From Crocinitomicaceae bacterium (lineage in GTDB: Bacteria; Bacteroidota; Bacteroidia; Flavobacteriales_D; Crocinitomicaceae): DNA of 7,323 nt. The position numbers and the translations under genes are program-made. The notes under the pieces were generated by a model. The model did not search any database. It was given only the letters and a program-made list of their open reading frames with translations, and had not been told where the DNA came from. The stretch lies in NCBI GenBank assembly GCA_011522905.1, contig WTIB01000247.1:1-7323 (forward strand). Reading direction: 5' to 3'. Positions 1 through 6,743 of this stretch are shown here, in pieces; within the stretch, counting starts at the first letter, position 1, and each line of letters begins with the position of its first letter.

Positions 1-2779
1 CACATATGGTTGTTGAACCAGAAGGTGTAATTACTGGTGCATCCGGTATTGGATTTACAGATACTGTTGTGTATACAGTAGTTTGACATCCGGAAGCATT
101 TGTCACAACACAGGCATATTGCGTTTGAGTTGCGGGTGTTACAGTTACACTCGAATTTGTTGATATTAATGTCGCTCCGTCATACCATTCATAGGTAGAA
201 CCACCCGTTGCTGCAATTGTAGTCGATGCTCCAGGGCAAACCGCCGAGTTTGCGGTAGCTGTCGCTGTAAATGGCGATGAGGCTCCAATGGTCACATTAT
301 AAGTAGCTTCACAATTGTCTCCAACGGTTGCGACATAAACAGTGTATGATCCAGAAGGTAAATTTTCGAATGTAGGAGAAGTATAATAGGTATTCCCATC
401 TAAACTATAGTAGTAAGTTCCGTCTCCTCCAGTTGCCCCACTAACCGTAATTTGACCATTGTTATTTCCACAAGTAGTATTAACAACAGAAACAGAGGCG
501 TTAATGGATGCATTTACGGTAACTGGCAAATAGATTCCGTCTGTTTTACAAGACCCATCTGCAAAAAGATAGATGGCATAATCTCCGGATGTTGGAAATG
601 TATAATTGTTACTTGCGGTATTTGAGGTTTCTATAGTGCCCGTGAATGGGTCATCTGTTAAATACCAGAAATAATTCGTAACATTTGTGGAGCCTGAACC
701 ATTGGCTGAAATCAACCCTCCTGGACACACATTGACATCAGTCACTGTGAAGTCCGCAACTGGATCTGGACCGTTTGAAAGCATTACATCTAAGGCGATT
801 GAGCCTGTAACTCCGAAAGTTCCAGCATCCACCCATCCGTTTCCTTCTAAATCAAACCAAAAGGCATCATTTCCACCTGCGATGGTCTGAGTCATTCCCA
901 CGAGTATGGTATCTTGTGGTGTTCCATAAAAAAGTTCGAAACCAACAAAAAAGCTACCTGTTACTGATGCAGGATTGGTAAAGTCGAATTCATTCCATGC
1001 ACCTTGATTTATGTCTGCTATGTTTATGGTCTCAGTCGCTAAAATAGTTCCGGGAGCCCCAGCAACGGTTCCATTGTCATCTGCGTATACCTTTAAAACA
1101 ATAGTTCCTGTTCCCGTTTCATCAGCTGCTGTAAAAATGGGCATTTCTATTCTGCGCACTTCAGAGGTTCCAGGGTTGGTGAATTTTTCTGCGTATTGAT
1201 AGGCCAGCCATCCCGTGCCATCTACATCTGTATGTCCAGGTATATTACCCCAACCTCCGGCAATGGGATTATAGTAAAAGAAGCCATTGGCAGAAGCATC
1301 TGCAGGATCCCAGTTTCTCAAGGTGTCGCAAGCTGTTCCTGTGGCAGGAGCTACAACCTGAATGTATCCTATTTCAGATGCTGGTGTTGCGTCAGACCCA
1401 AATGAATTTGAAGCAGTTAAAGTAACATCATAAGTTCCTACAGAATAAAATTCCACCTGTGGGTCTTGAGAGTTTGCATTGGTGGTATTAATGTAGGCCC
1501 AATCTGTTCCTTGAGTTCCTGAAATCGTCCAGTTCCAGCCAGTTGGAACATTTGTGGATTGGTCCATGAAGCTTACACTTCCGTTTACCGGAATAATGAC
1601 CGGTGAAGGTCCAGCGGGCATTGAAGTAAATGCAGAGTTTGGAGGCGTGTTGGTTGGGTCGCATCCAGGAGAAAGCAGTAATGAGCTTCTTATTCCTTGA
1701 AGTATCGAAAGCATATAGTCGGCTTGATTTTGTGTGAACATCACCGTACAATTCGAATAGTCCATGTAATTTTCATATTGTGTTTCGGTACCCGCACATG
1801 TTTGTTGATTTCCTGAGCAGGAGCCTGGAAAGTCAAAAGACGGCCCATCGGTTATTGGAGTGTCATTGAAGCCATCATCATTTCCACAGCCTCCTGAACC
1901 ACCCCAGGTGTGATCTAAACCAAGATAATGTCCTACCTCATGAGTCAATACATTCTCATTATTGACACCAAGATTGTAATCCAAAACAATTCCATCGATA
2001 CTCGAATTAGGTAAGAAAGTAGGATTCGGTCGATAAGCATAACCTGCTGTTCCCGAATTCGCTCCGTTCGAAATATCACAAATCCACACATTTAAATAGT
2101 TGTTGCGGTTCCAAATTTGAGATCCTCCTGTCGCAGATGATTTCATTTTGTTTTCTTCACCATTGTCTGAGTCATACCAGTCTTCAGAGGTGGTAACGCG
2201 AACAACTCCAACCTCGGAAAGTGGATTTCCTGAAGGATCTTGTGTTGCCAGGCAAAAGTTGATGTCGCAATCTGCAGGAACAAAACCAAATTGGGTCCTT
2301 GCATTCGCTGCGTTTGCATTGAGTAATTGAAAATCCTCAACCAAATCATCAAACACCTGCATGATGAGTGCGTTACTCACATTTTCAGCAGGGTTATTTG
2401 GGTTGTGAACCACATGGAATATCACTGATATTTCATTTACACCAGACGTTTTCGGTACACCATAAGTCGTGACCTGATAAGCATGTTGCTGATACCCCAA
2501 ATTAAATTCATTTTGAATTCCTCGATCCAAGTAATGTTGTTGATTCAGCTCATAGGTTTTACATCTGTGGTCGCCTCCCAAATTGGATTGAGGAGCTGTG
2601 AGACCTTGAACTACATAAGGTAAATTCACATTGGATTCATACTGATGCGGATTCACATTATTTTGAATTGGAATCGCATTGGTATTGGCTACTGGGCCAA
2701 GTGCTGGTAGGTTTGTGATTTGACAAAACGCACTAAGCGAAAGCCCTAAAAAAAGGCTAGATAAAATTGTTGTTTTCAT
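1..2779 (-). CDS. Secreted M43-family (pappalysin/cytophagalysin-type) zinc metalloprotease with PKD, SprB-like and Ig-like domains; C-terminus outside window
   Basis: The frame is open from ATG at 2779 to the left edge: 926 codons with no stop, so the C-terminus is missing. Residues 1-19 form a signal peptide, cut before Gln20. The catalytic domain spans about 113-365. It contains the zinc motif HEVGHYLGLDH (His280, Glu281, His284, His290), the Met-turn YMDYS (Met339), and M43-typical stretches CDINFCLA (171-178) and NYLNVWIC (227-234). After it come a PKD-like domain (about 376-475), a beta-sandwich region with no clear family (about 484-668), a PKD-like domain (about 673-760), an SprB-like repeat with TTCGNNNGQITVSGATGG (about 761-832) and an Ig-like domain (about 836-909). 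In this family such proteins are extracellular endopeptidases, usually exported by T9SS through a C-terminal sorting domain. That domain would lie beyond the edge, so T9SS export is inferred. Active-site residues are intact. The substrate cannot be told. Confidence 0.93.
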   Translation of the reverse strand, partial: MKTTILSSLFLGLSLSAFCQITNLPALGPVANTNAIPIQNNVNPHQYESNVNLPYVVQGLTAPQSNLGGDHRCKTYELNQQHYLDRGIQNEFNLGYQQHAYQVTTYGVPKTSGVNEISVIFHVVHNPNNPAENVSNALIMQVFDDLVEDFQLLNANAANARTQFGFVPADCDINFCLATQDPSGNPLSEVGVVRVTTSEDWYDSDNGEENKMKSSATGGSQIWNRNNYLNVWICDISNGANSGTAGYAYRPNPTFLPNSSIDGIVLDYNLGVNNENVLTHEVGHYLGLDHTWGGSGGCGNDDGFNDTPITDGPSFDFPGSCSGNQQTCAGTETQYENYMDYSNCTVMFTQNQADYMLSILQGIRSSLLLSPGCDPTNTPPNSAFTSMPAGPSPVIIPVNGSVSFMDQSTNVPTGWNWTISGTQGTDWAYINTTNANSQDPQVEFYSVGTYDVTLTASNSFGSDATPASEIGYIQVVAPATGTACDTLRNWDPADASANGFFYYNPIAGGWGNIPGHTDVDGTGWLAYQYAEKFTNPGTSEVRRIEMPIFTAADETGTGTIVLKVYADDNGTVAGAPGTILATETINIADINQGAWNEFDFTNPASVTGSFFVGFELFYGTPQDTILVGMTQTIAGGNDAFWFDLEGNGWVDAGTFGVTGSIALDVMLSNGPDPVADFTVTDVNVCPGGLISANGSGSTNVTNYFWYLTDDPFTGTIETSNTASNNYTFPTSGDYAIYLFADGSCKTDGIYLPVTVNASINASVSVVNTTCGNNNGQITVSGATGGDGTYYYSLDGNTYYTSPTFENLPSGSYTVYVATVGDNCEATYNVTIGASSPFTATATANSAVCPGASTTIAATGGSTYEWYDGATLISTNSSVTVTPATQTQYACVVTNASGCQTTVYTTVSVNPIPDAPVITPSGSTTIC

Positions 2780-2806
2780 GTTTAGTTTAGAAATAAGATT
2801 TTAGTA

Positions 2807-2820
2807 TTGTGAATTTACAA
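2807..2820. promoter_or_regulatory. 14-bp near-perfect palindrome upstream of the metalloprotease
   Basis: The plus-strand sequence ttgtgaatttacaa is an inverted repeat: TTGT pairs with ACAA and only one pair, near the centre, mismatches. It lies 27 bp upstream of the protease start codon, where a promoter or operator would be expected. No convincing TAnnTTTG -7 box was found nearby. A regulator-binding site is an inference. In AT-rich DNA such a dyad can also arise by chance. Confidence 0.25.
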
Positions 2821-2850
2821 CATTAAAATAATAACATGAAAATAACAGCT

Positions 2851-2869
2851 AATAAATCCGAAGATTATT
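2851..2869 (-). other. Short hairpin with UUCG tetraloop after the 58-residue gene
   Basis: On the minus strand AATAATC and GATTTATT can pair (4 bp, a bulged T, then 3 bp) around a TTCG loop closed by C-G, a known stable tetraloop type. It begins 10 bases after the stop of the small gene. The stem is AT-rich and no clean U-tract follows, so it is at best a weak terminator or mRNA 3'-end structure between the small gene and the protease. Confidence 0.25.
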
Positions 2870-2878
2870 CAATTATTT

Positions 2879-3055
2879 TTAGGAACCACATCCTACACAA
2901 TCTATTCTTGTGTCCATAGGTTTAATTCCTTTTACCTTCATTTCAAGATTGTGGATCTTATCTCTAATATCCATATCTTCCATCATGTTTCCGGTCAGTT
3001 GTTGGTTCAATTTTTCGATTTCAGCTTTAATTTGGTCTAGGTCGTTCATATCCAT
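2879..3055 (-). CDS. 58-residue coiled-coil small protein with C-terminal CxxCGS
   Basis: This short frame runs from ATG at 3055 to TAA at 2879. An in-frame TAA four codons upstream rules out a longer ATG-initiated form; Met3 is an alternative start. No Shine-Dalgarno is visible, which is normal for the phylum. Hydrophobic residues fall in heptad spacing in two blocks: Leu6, Ile9, Ile13, Leu16, Leu20 and Ile30, Ile34, Leu37, Val41, Ile44. Gly22-Asn23 lies between them, suggesting a helical hairpin or coiled coil. After Pro46 comes a tail ending DCVGCGS, with Cys53 and Cys56 as a CxxC pair. There is no signal peptide or membrane segment, so the protein is predicted cytoplasmic. It lies 87 bp after the SRAP gene and 99 bp before the protease, on the same strand. 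I cannot name the family. Metal binding by the CxxC pair, probably in an oligomer, or a redox role are inferences only. Confidence 0.7.
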   Translation of the reverse strand: MDMNDLDQIKAEIEKLNQQLTGNMMEDMDIRDKIHNLEMKVKGIKPMDTRIDCVGCGS

Positions 3056-3074
3056 TGGTTTTTAGTTCGCACTA

Positions 3075-3082
3075 CTAACATA
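3075..3082 (-). promoter_or_regulatory. Possible -7 box for the 58-residue gene
   Basis: TATGTTAG on the minus strand differs from the Bacteroidota TAnnTTTG -7 consensus at one of its six fixed positions. It ends 19 bases before the ATG at 3055. A possible upstream element, TTTA at 3110-3107, is poorly matched. It would allow the small gene to be transcribed apart from the SRAP gene, but the evidence is weak. Confidence 0.22.
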
Positions 3083-3142
3083 CGGATTCAAACAGCTGAT
3101 TTGAGATAAATTATTTTGAGTTATTCATAATGTTTTCAACAA

Positions 3143-3925
3143 TCAGTCGTCAAACAAATTTGGCGGCTCATTCAGCTCAAAATAGTCATGCTTTCTTTGA
3201 ACCTCGGGATGATTGCCCATATAATTTTTTCCTTTGAGTTTTTGAACTGTGTGGGCTTCGAGTTCAATATTTGTATTTGTTTTGATGAGTTTTTTTGCAT
3301 CCTCAACCGTTCCATTAAGCCATTTATTTGTATCTGACTCGTTTAAAATTAAGGGCATCCTTGGACCATCCAGTTTAGGATTATTATGTATACTACTTAG
3401 CAGTTCATTTCCAGGCGTAGTGACAATAGAAAATGAGTCGATGATCTCACCTGTTGATTTATCGATCCAGCTGTCTTTTATGGCTCCGAGGAGCATTCTT
3501 TTTTTATTGGTGGACCTTATAAAATAGGGGTAGGTCTTACCATTTTTATGGTGATGCTCAAAAAAACCATCTAGAGGCAATATACATCGGTCCTTGTGAC
3601 TGGCCAATTTAAATGATGGTTTGTCGAAAATCGTTTCACCTCGGGCATTAATGGTCCTATTCCATATTTGATGGGCAAATGACTGGTCTTTGGTCCAATT
3701 CGGAATCAGGCCCCAAACACAAAGCTCAATGTCAATTTGCTCCTGCTTAGAAGTCAGTAGTGCTAGTTTTGGATGAAGAAAACCACTGGCATGATAATAG
3801 TTGCCATGTTCTGCTTTGAGTTTTTCCCATTTGAATTTCAGTCGATTGATTTCTTCAGCTGGTGCACCCACACGAAGAGCTTCACGATAGATTTTTTCGG
3901 CCAGCTGGGAGGTTTCGTAACACAT
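3143..3925 (-). CDS. SRAP-domain protein, HMCES/YedK family (abasic-site DNA-protein crosslinking)
   Basis: This 260-residue protein carries the SRAP landmarks. Cys2 follows the initiator Met and becomes the N-terminal catalytic cysteine once Met is removed, which fixes the start. NRTINARGE (89-97) includes Asn93, CILPLDGFFE (114-123) includes Glu123, and SFSIVTTPGN (164-173) is followed by SSIH with His180 and then PRMP (188-191). In characterised members (E. coli YedK, human HMCES) the cysteine bonds covalently to abasic sites in single-stranded DNA and protects them from cleavage, with Asn, Glu and His assisting. Departures from those proteins are MCYET instead of MCGR, FFEHH instead of YEW, and about seven extra residues between His180 and RMP. 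The protein is cytoplasmic. Its start lies 15 bp after the stop of the T9SS cargo gene, so the two are probably co-transcribed although no functional link is evident. Confidence 0.92.
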   Translation of the reverse strand: MCYETSQLAEKIYREALRVGAPAEEINRLKFKWEKLKAEHGNYYHASGFLHPKLALLTSKQEQIDIELCVWGLIPNWTKDQSFAHQIWNRTINARGETIFDKPSFKLASHKDRCILPLDGFFEHHHKNGKTYPYFIRSTNKKRMLLGAIKDSWIDKSTGEIIDSFSIVTTPGNELLSSIHNNPKLDGPRMPLILNESDTNKWLNGTVEDAKKLIKTNTNIELEAHTVQKLKGKNYMGNHPEVQRKHDYFELNEPPNLFDD

Positions 3926-3940
3926 CGAAATACAAAGGCT

Positions 3941-5035
3941 TTATTGCTTTATGATTCTTTGTGCAAATTGTTTTTCGCCATCAGCAATATGAATGAGATA
4001 TGTACCTGATTTTAATCCATCAAGTCTCAGACAAGTCTGTTCACCTTGAAAAATAATGTTTCCAGACTGAATGATTTTACCTTCTGTAGAAATCAATTGA
4101 TATTCTGCATCTGCGCTTAACCCATTGATGAACAACTCTTCTGTGACAGGATTTGGCCCTAGCTTTATGCTCATCGTATTTTCATGGATGCCGGCATCTA
4201 ATCCCAAGTATTCATCTTTGTATTTAATTTGGGTAACTGTTTCATCTACAGCTCCTAGTGTTGTTCGAATACTTAGAATAGGGGTGAGCTCATTTTTCGA
4301 AATCCACTCGTATTCTACTGAAGGCGGTACAGGTAGCTCAAACCAAATCGGAATACCTGTTCCTGTAACGTCAATTTGTACAGAATCTGTTTCTGTAATT
4401 TCATGTTTGATCCTCAAGCAGTCAAAGGTGCCATATGGAGTAGTAATGCTTCCCCACCCATCAACCACTGAACTGCGTTGTATGTATTGAATCCAGATTA
4501 AATCAAATATGGGATTCAAGTCAAAATAGGTATAGCCACGAGAATTGTAGGAATCTTCAAAATTTAGTGGAAAAACATATTTACTTTCAATGGTATCCGA
4601 AGGGATGGGAATATTTGTACCCTCGACATTAACGGAAAGCCCCACCAAATCTATTGAGTTGTCCGAATTTTTTGCAAATCGATTTACCTCACTAATTTCG
4701 ACAGGTAAGAACCCGCCTGCTGCATCAAGCGGAATATCAGTAGAGGGCGTATAGTTCGTTGCCTGATAAGGCTCATCAGCAAATGCCCCAAAAGAAAAGC
4801 TAATTAATGGACCTGCGGTATTGGGGTCTTTATATTCAATCAGCTCCTGTTCTTGAGCACTTAAATCACTAAAATCCCAGCTCATATTGGCCCCAGTTGT
4901 TGAATAATCTATTTCTGGGTCAACCGCTGTACTCAAACGAACAGTATCTCCGCCATCTGCAAAATCATTTACGTCAATGCTAATTTGACCGAACGAGAGA
5001 AAAGGAATGCATAAAATAAGATGATACAGTTTCAT
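3941..5035 (-). CDS. Secreted beta-rich protein with T9SS type A sorting domain, function unknown
   Basis: The protein has 364 residues. Residues 1-16 form a signal peptide (MKLYHLILCIPFLSFG) with Gln17 as the likely mature start. The body (about 18-280) is beta-rich and acidic and contains VDGWGSITTPYGTFDCLRIK (191-210), a motif I associate with uncharacterised Bacteroidota secreted proteins. No catalytic motif is recognisable. Residues 283-364 form a T9SS type A sorting domain: GPNPVTEELFI (293-303), a central YQLISTEGKII stretch and LKSGTYLIHI (341-350), ending with the basic tail RIIKQ. T9SS would carry the protein across the outer membrane, where the sorting domain is normally removed and the product anchored or released. 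A -7 box match sits 16 bp upstream of the ATG. The SRAP gene follows after 15 bp. Confidence 0.88.
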   Translation of the reverse strand: MKLYHLILCIPFLSFGQISIDVNDFADGGDTVRLSTAVDPEIDYSTTGANMSWDFSDLSAQEQELIEYKDPNTAGPLISFSFGAFADEPYQATNYTPSTDIPLDAAGGFLPVEISEVNRFAKNSDNSIDLVGLSVNVEGTNIPIPSDTIESKYVFPLNFEDSYNSRGYTYFDLNPIFDLIWIQYIQRSSVVDGWGSITTPYGTFDCLRIKHEITETDSVQIDVTGTGIPIWFELPVPPSVEYEWISKNELTPILSIRTTLGAVDETVTQIKYKDEYLGLDAGIHENTMSIKLGPNPVTEELFINGLSADAEYQLISTEGKIIQSGNIIFQGEQTCLRLDGLKSGTYLIHIADGEKQFAQRIIKQ

Positions 5036-5051
5036 AATGAGTGGTTTTTTT

Positions 5052-5082
5052 CAAATGTACGATTTATCGAATGTTTTGAAAA
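5052..5082 (-). promoter_or_regulatory. Bacteroidota-type promoter for the T9SS cargo/SRAP pair
   Basis: On the minus strand TACATTTG (5059-5052) matches the TAnnTTTG -7 consensus of the Bacteroidota primary sigma factor exactly. TTTT at 5082-5079, 19 bases upstream, is a partial match to the TTTG -33 element. The box ends 16 bp before the ATG at 5035, giving a short leader of about ten bases. It lies in the divergent region and is the best promoter candidate in the window. Confidence 0.55.
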
Positions 5083-5186
5083 GTAAAAATCATCTTTCCA
5101 ATGATTATAAAAATATGAAATAGTGAATTCACATACTTTAACAAAGCCCTCATATTTTACAGGTAACATCTAGATACGCGTAGGTT

Positions 5187-5191
5187 AGGAG
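5187..5191 (+). promoter_or_regulatory. AGGAG Shine-Dalgarno-like site before the DUF1287 gene
   Basis: AGGAG lies only 3 bases before the ATG at 5195. The motif is strong but the spacing is shorter than the usual 5-9 bases, and Bacteroidota genes generally do not depend on Shine-Dalgarno pairing. It could be fortuitous. No good -7 box was found in front of this gene within 5101-5186. Confidence 0.25.
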
Positions 5192-5194
5192 TAT

Positions 5195-5788
5195 ATGAAA
5201 CTCCTTACTCTCCTTCTTATTTCGACAAGCTTTTACGCTTGCACCCAGACCAGTACAACACCCAAAGTCAAAACCCCAACGGAACTCATTCTGGATCATG
5301 CCAAGTGGCAGCTTACTCAGGATGTTACTTATGACGGTAGCTATCGACAAATTGATTACCCCAATGGTGATGTTCCTTCACATATTGGCGTTTGTACGGA
5401 TGTGATTATACGTTCGTACAGGGCAGCTGGAGTGGATATGCAGGTACTGATTTATGAGGATGTCAAGGACGATTTGAGCTACTATTATCCCATACACTTC
5501 AAAAGAGGAACGGCTAAAGTGGATCCAAATATTGATCATCGACGAGTGCATATTATTCGTAAGTTTTTAGATAAAAATTATCCGGATGCAAAGCTGAAAT
5601 CCACAGACGAATATAAGCCAGGTGACATTATCATTTGGGGCAATTGGCATGTTGGTATTTTGATAGACGAAAAAGTTCCTGGAACCGACCGTTATTACGG
5701 GGTTCACAATATAGGTGCTGGACCCGAAAAATCAGATTTTTATTACGATGAGGAAGAGCTCGATCACTACCGCTGGAAACCATTTTAA
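5195..5788 (+). CDS. DUF1287 (NlpC/P60-like) lipoprotein, putative envelope amidase/peptidase
   Basis: The protein has 197 residues. A signal peptide ends in the lipobox-like FYAC, so Cys16 is the probable lipidation site. The residues after it (TQTSTT) lack the acidic surface-export signal described in Capnocytophaga, so a periplasm-facing location is more likely. The rest matches DUF1287: YPNGDVP (55-61), GVCTDVIIRSYR (65-76) with Cys67, DPNIDHRRV (110-118), YKPGDIIIWGNWHVGILID (140-158) with His152, VHNIGAGP (170-177) and DHYRW near the end. The order of Cys67 and His152 resembles the NlpC/P60 cysteine-hydrolase fold, whose members often cut peptidoglycan peptides. The enzymatic role is inferred because the family is uncharacterised to my knowledge. 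The next gene starts 49 bp downstream and also looks like a cell-wall peptidase, so they may form an operon. Confidence 0.88.
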   Translation: MKLLTLLLISTSFYACTQTSTTPKVKTPTELILDHAKWQLTQDVTYDGSYRQIDYPNGDVPSHIGVCTDVIIRSYRAAGVDMQVLIYEDVKDDLSYYYPIHFKRGTAKVDPNIDHRRVHIIRKFLDKNYPDAKLKSTDEYKPGDIIIWGNWHVGILIDEKVPGTDRYYGVHNIGAGPEKSDFYYDEEELDHYRWKPF

Positions 5789-5837
5789 TACAGAATTCGG
5801 TGTTCAAAAATGAGGATAACTGATTACATTTGCTATA

Positions 5838-6617
5838 ATGATTTTGTTGGCGATACTTTTACTTATTGGGCTTGCTTATTTGTTTCTGAACGGATGGGTA
5901 ATGATTCGTTGGCTCAAACGAAAAGTAAAAACGAAAAGTTTTTTATGGTTTTTTGTGGTGACGTCCATTCTTTATCTGAGTATACTATTTTGGAACCGTA
6001 AAAGCATTGAGTTTTGGTTGGACACAAAAAGAATTGAAAAAGAGGCCCAAAAGAAACCCGATCAACCCAATCGATATTGTGCATGTAATTGGAGCTCTTT
6101 GAGCCTAAAGAAGGATAGCTATCCCAAAAAACATCGACCTCTTGCCCAAAAAATAACACAGAATCGATACATCAAAGACAGCAAAACGCTTAATAAATAC
6201 CTTAGAAATAAAGACTTGATGACTTTTACCGATCAAGATGGCTACTGGGTGGAGCCTTTGACCCACAGCTCCATGCATTTGACACCACTTGCCCTTAAAA
6301 GACTCAATGAGCTGGGGCGATTATTTCGTAAAAATTTGGAAGATACTAAGGATGCCAACAGCTATTTTGTGATTTCTTCCGTAACCCGAACCGAAAAACA
6401 ACAGAAACAAATCGTTCGTGCCTATCCCAATTCAGCCACCAGAAATAAGAGCACGCACAGCTATGGGGTTTCCTTTGACATCAGTAAGATGATGTATAAG
6501 TCTTCTTGTAACTACAGTCTGAAAGCTCTGGAAAAAGCACTTACCGAAATGCAAAGTCAGGGAAAGCTCCTGATTTGTCCCGAAAAGGGATGTATTCATA
6601 TCACAATAGTGAATTAA
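5838..6617 (+). CDS. Membrane-anchored DUF5715/M15-like putative zinc D,D-peptidase
   Basis: This 259-residue protein has two N-terminal hydrophobic segments (about 2-23 and 35-52) separated by basic residues (RWLKRKVKTK), followed by a soluble domain. From about 140 it resembles the M15 (VanY-type D-alanyl-D-alanine carboxypeptidase) fold and the related DUF5715 group: SSVTRTEKQQKQ (180-191) with Arg184, STHSYGVSFDIS (205-216) with His207 and Asp214, and CPEKGCIHI (247-255) with Glu249 and His254. His207, Asp214 and His254 would bind zinc and Glu249 would be the general base, so the active site looks complete. The likely substrate is a peptidoglycan stem peptide, but this is inferred. Cys81, Cys83, Cys224, Cys247 and Cys252 could form disulphides. 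Start: ATG 5838 retains the first membrane segment, and an upstream in-frame TAA at 5817 limits extension. Met22 is an alternative. Confidence 0.85.
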   Translation: MILLAILLLIGLAYLFLNGWVMIRWLKRKVKTKSFLWFFVVTSILYLSILFWNRKSIEFWLDTKRIEKEAQKKPDQPNRYCACNWSSLSLKKDSYPKKHRPLAQKITQNRYIKDSKTLNKYLRNKDLMTFTDQDGYWVEPLTHSSMHLTPLALKRLNELGRLFRKNLEDTKDANSYFVISSVTRTEKQQKQIVRAYPNSATRNKSTHSYGVSFDISKMMYKSSCNYSLKALEKALTEMQSQGKLLICPEKGCIHITIVN

Positions 6618-6678
6618 TAGAGCCATTTAATTTAAGCATAGATATACTGTTTTAGCTTTTCATAAATGTCCAGTGAAA

Positions 6679-6705
6679 CGCAACATACTTATTTTATGTG
6701 TAGCG
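6679..6705. repeat. Imperfect inverted repeat in the leader of the acidic lipoprotein gene
   Basis: ACATA (6683-6687) pairs with TATGT (6695-6699) around a 7-base loop. Outside an unequal internal loop, CGC (6679-6681) pairs with GCG (6703-6705). It lies between the M15-like gene and the lipoprotein start, without a following T-tract, so it is not an obvious terminator. It could be an operator dyad or a chance structure. Confidence 0.2.
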
Positions 6706-6727
6706 CATTTATCCTAAATAAAATTTA

Positions 6728-6735
6728 TATCTTTC
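6728..6735 (+). promoter_or_regulatory. Possible -7 box for the acidic lipoprotein gene
   Basis: TATCTTTC differs from TAnnTTTG only at the last base. It ends 8 bp before ATG 6744 and 14 bp before ATG 6750, so the latter start would give a more reasonable leader. ATTT at 6707-6710 is a weak -33 candidate with a 17-base spacer. Confidence 0.3.
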
Positions 6736-6743
6736 ATTAAAAT

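Noticed and set aside
687..1405. Three plus-strand frames of 62-69 codons (687-890, 1011-1199, 1196-1405)
   Set aside because: They lie antisense inside the continuous protease frame, have low-complexity translations with no domain, and no plausible start signals. They are shadows of the real gene.
1488..2352. Short frames at 1488-1751 (-), 2143-2352 (-) and 2148-2330 (+)
   Set aside because: All lie inside the protease gene in other frames. The protease frame carries the HEVGHYLGLDH and YMDYS motifs without interruption, so no frameshift or second gene is needed.
2720..2779. SAFC at the end of the protease signal peptide as a lipobox
   Set aside because: Phe precedes the Cys, where lipoboxes need Gly, Ala or Ser. 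The following Gln fits ordinary signal peptidase I cleavage seen in Bacteroidota secreted proteins.
5175..5182. TACGCGTA palindrome before the DUF1287 gene
   Set aside because: An isolated 8-bp perfect palindrome with no second copy or promoter context; too short to support a site call.
5150..5350. Minus-strand frame of 66 codons overlapping the start of the DUF1287 gene
   Set aside because: It is antisense to a well-supported lipoprotein signal sequence and has no recognisable domain.
5825..5832. TACATTTG, a perfect -7 box match just before the M15-like gene
   Set aside because: It ends only 5 bases before the ATG at 5838 and has no -33 partner, so transcription would start at or inside the start codon. 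Likely chance, unless the true start is Met22 (5901).
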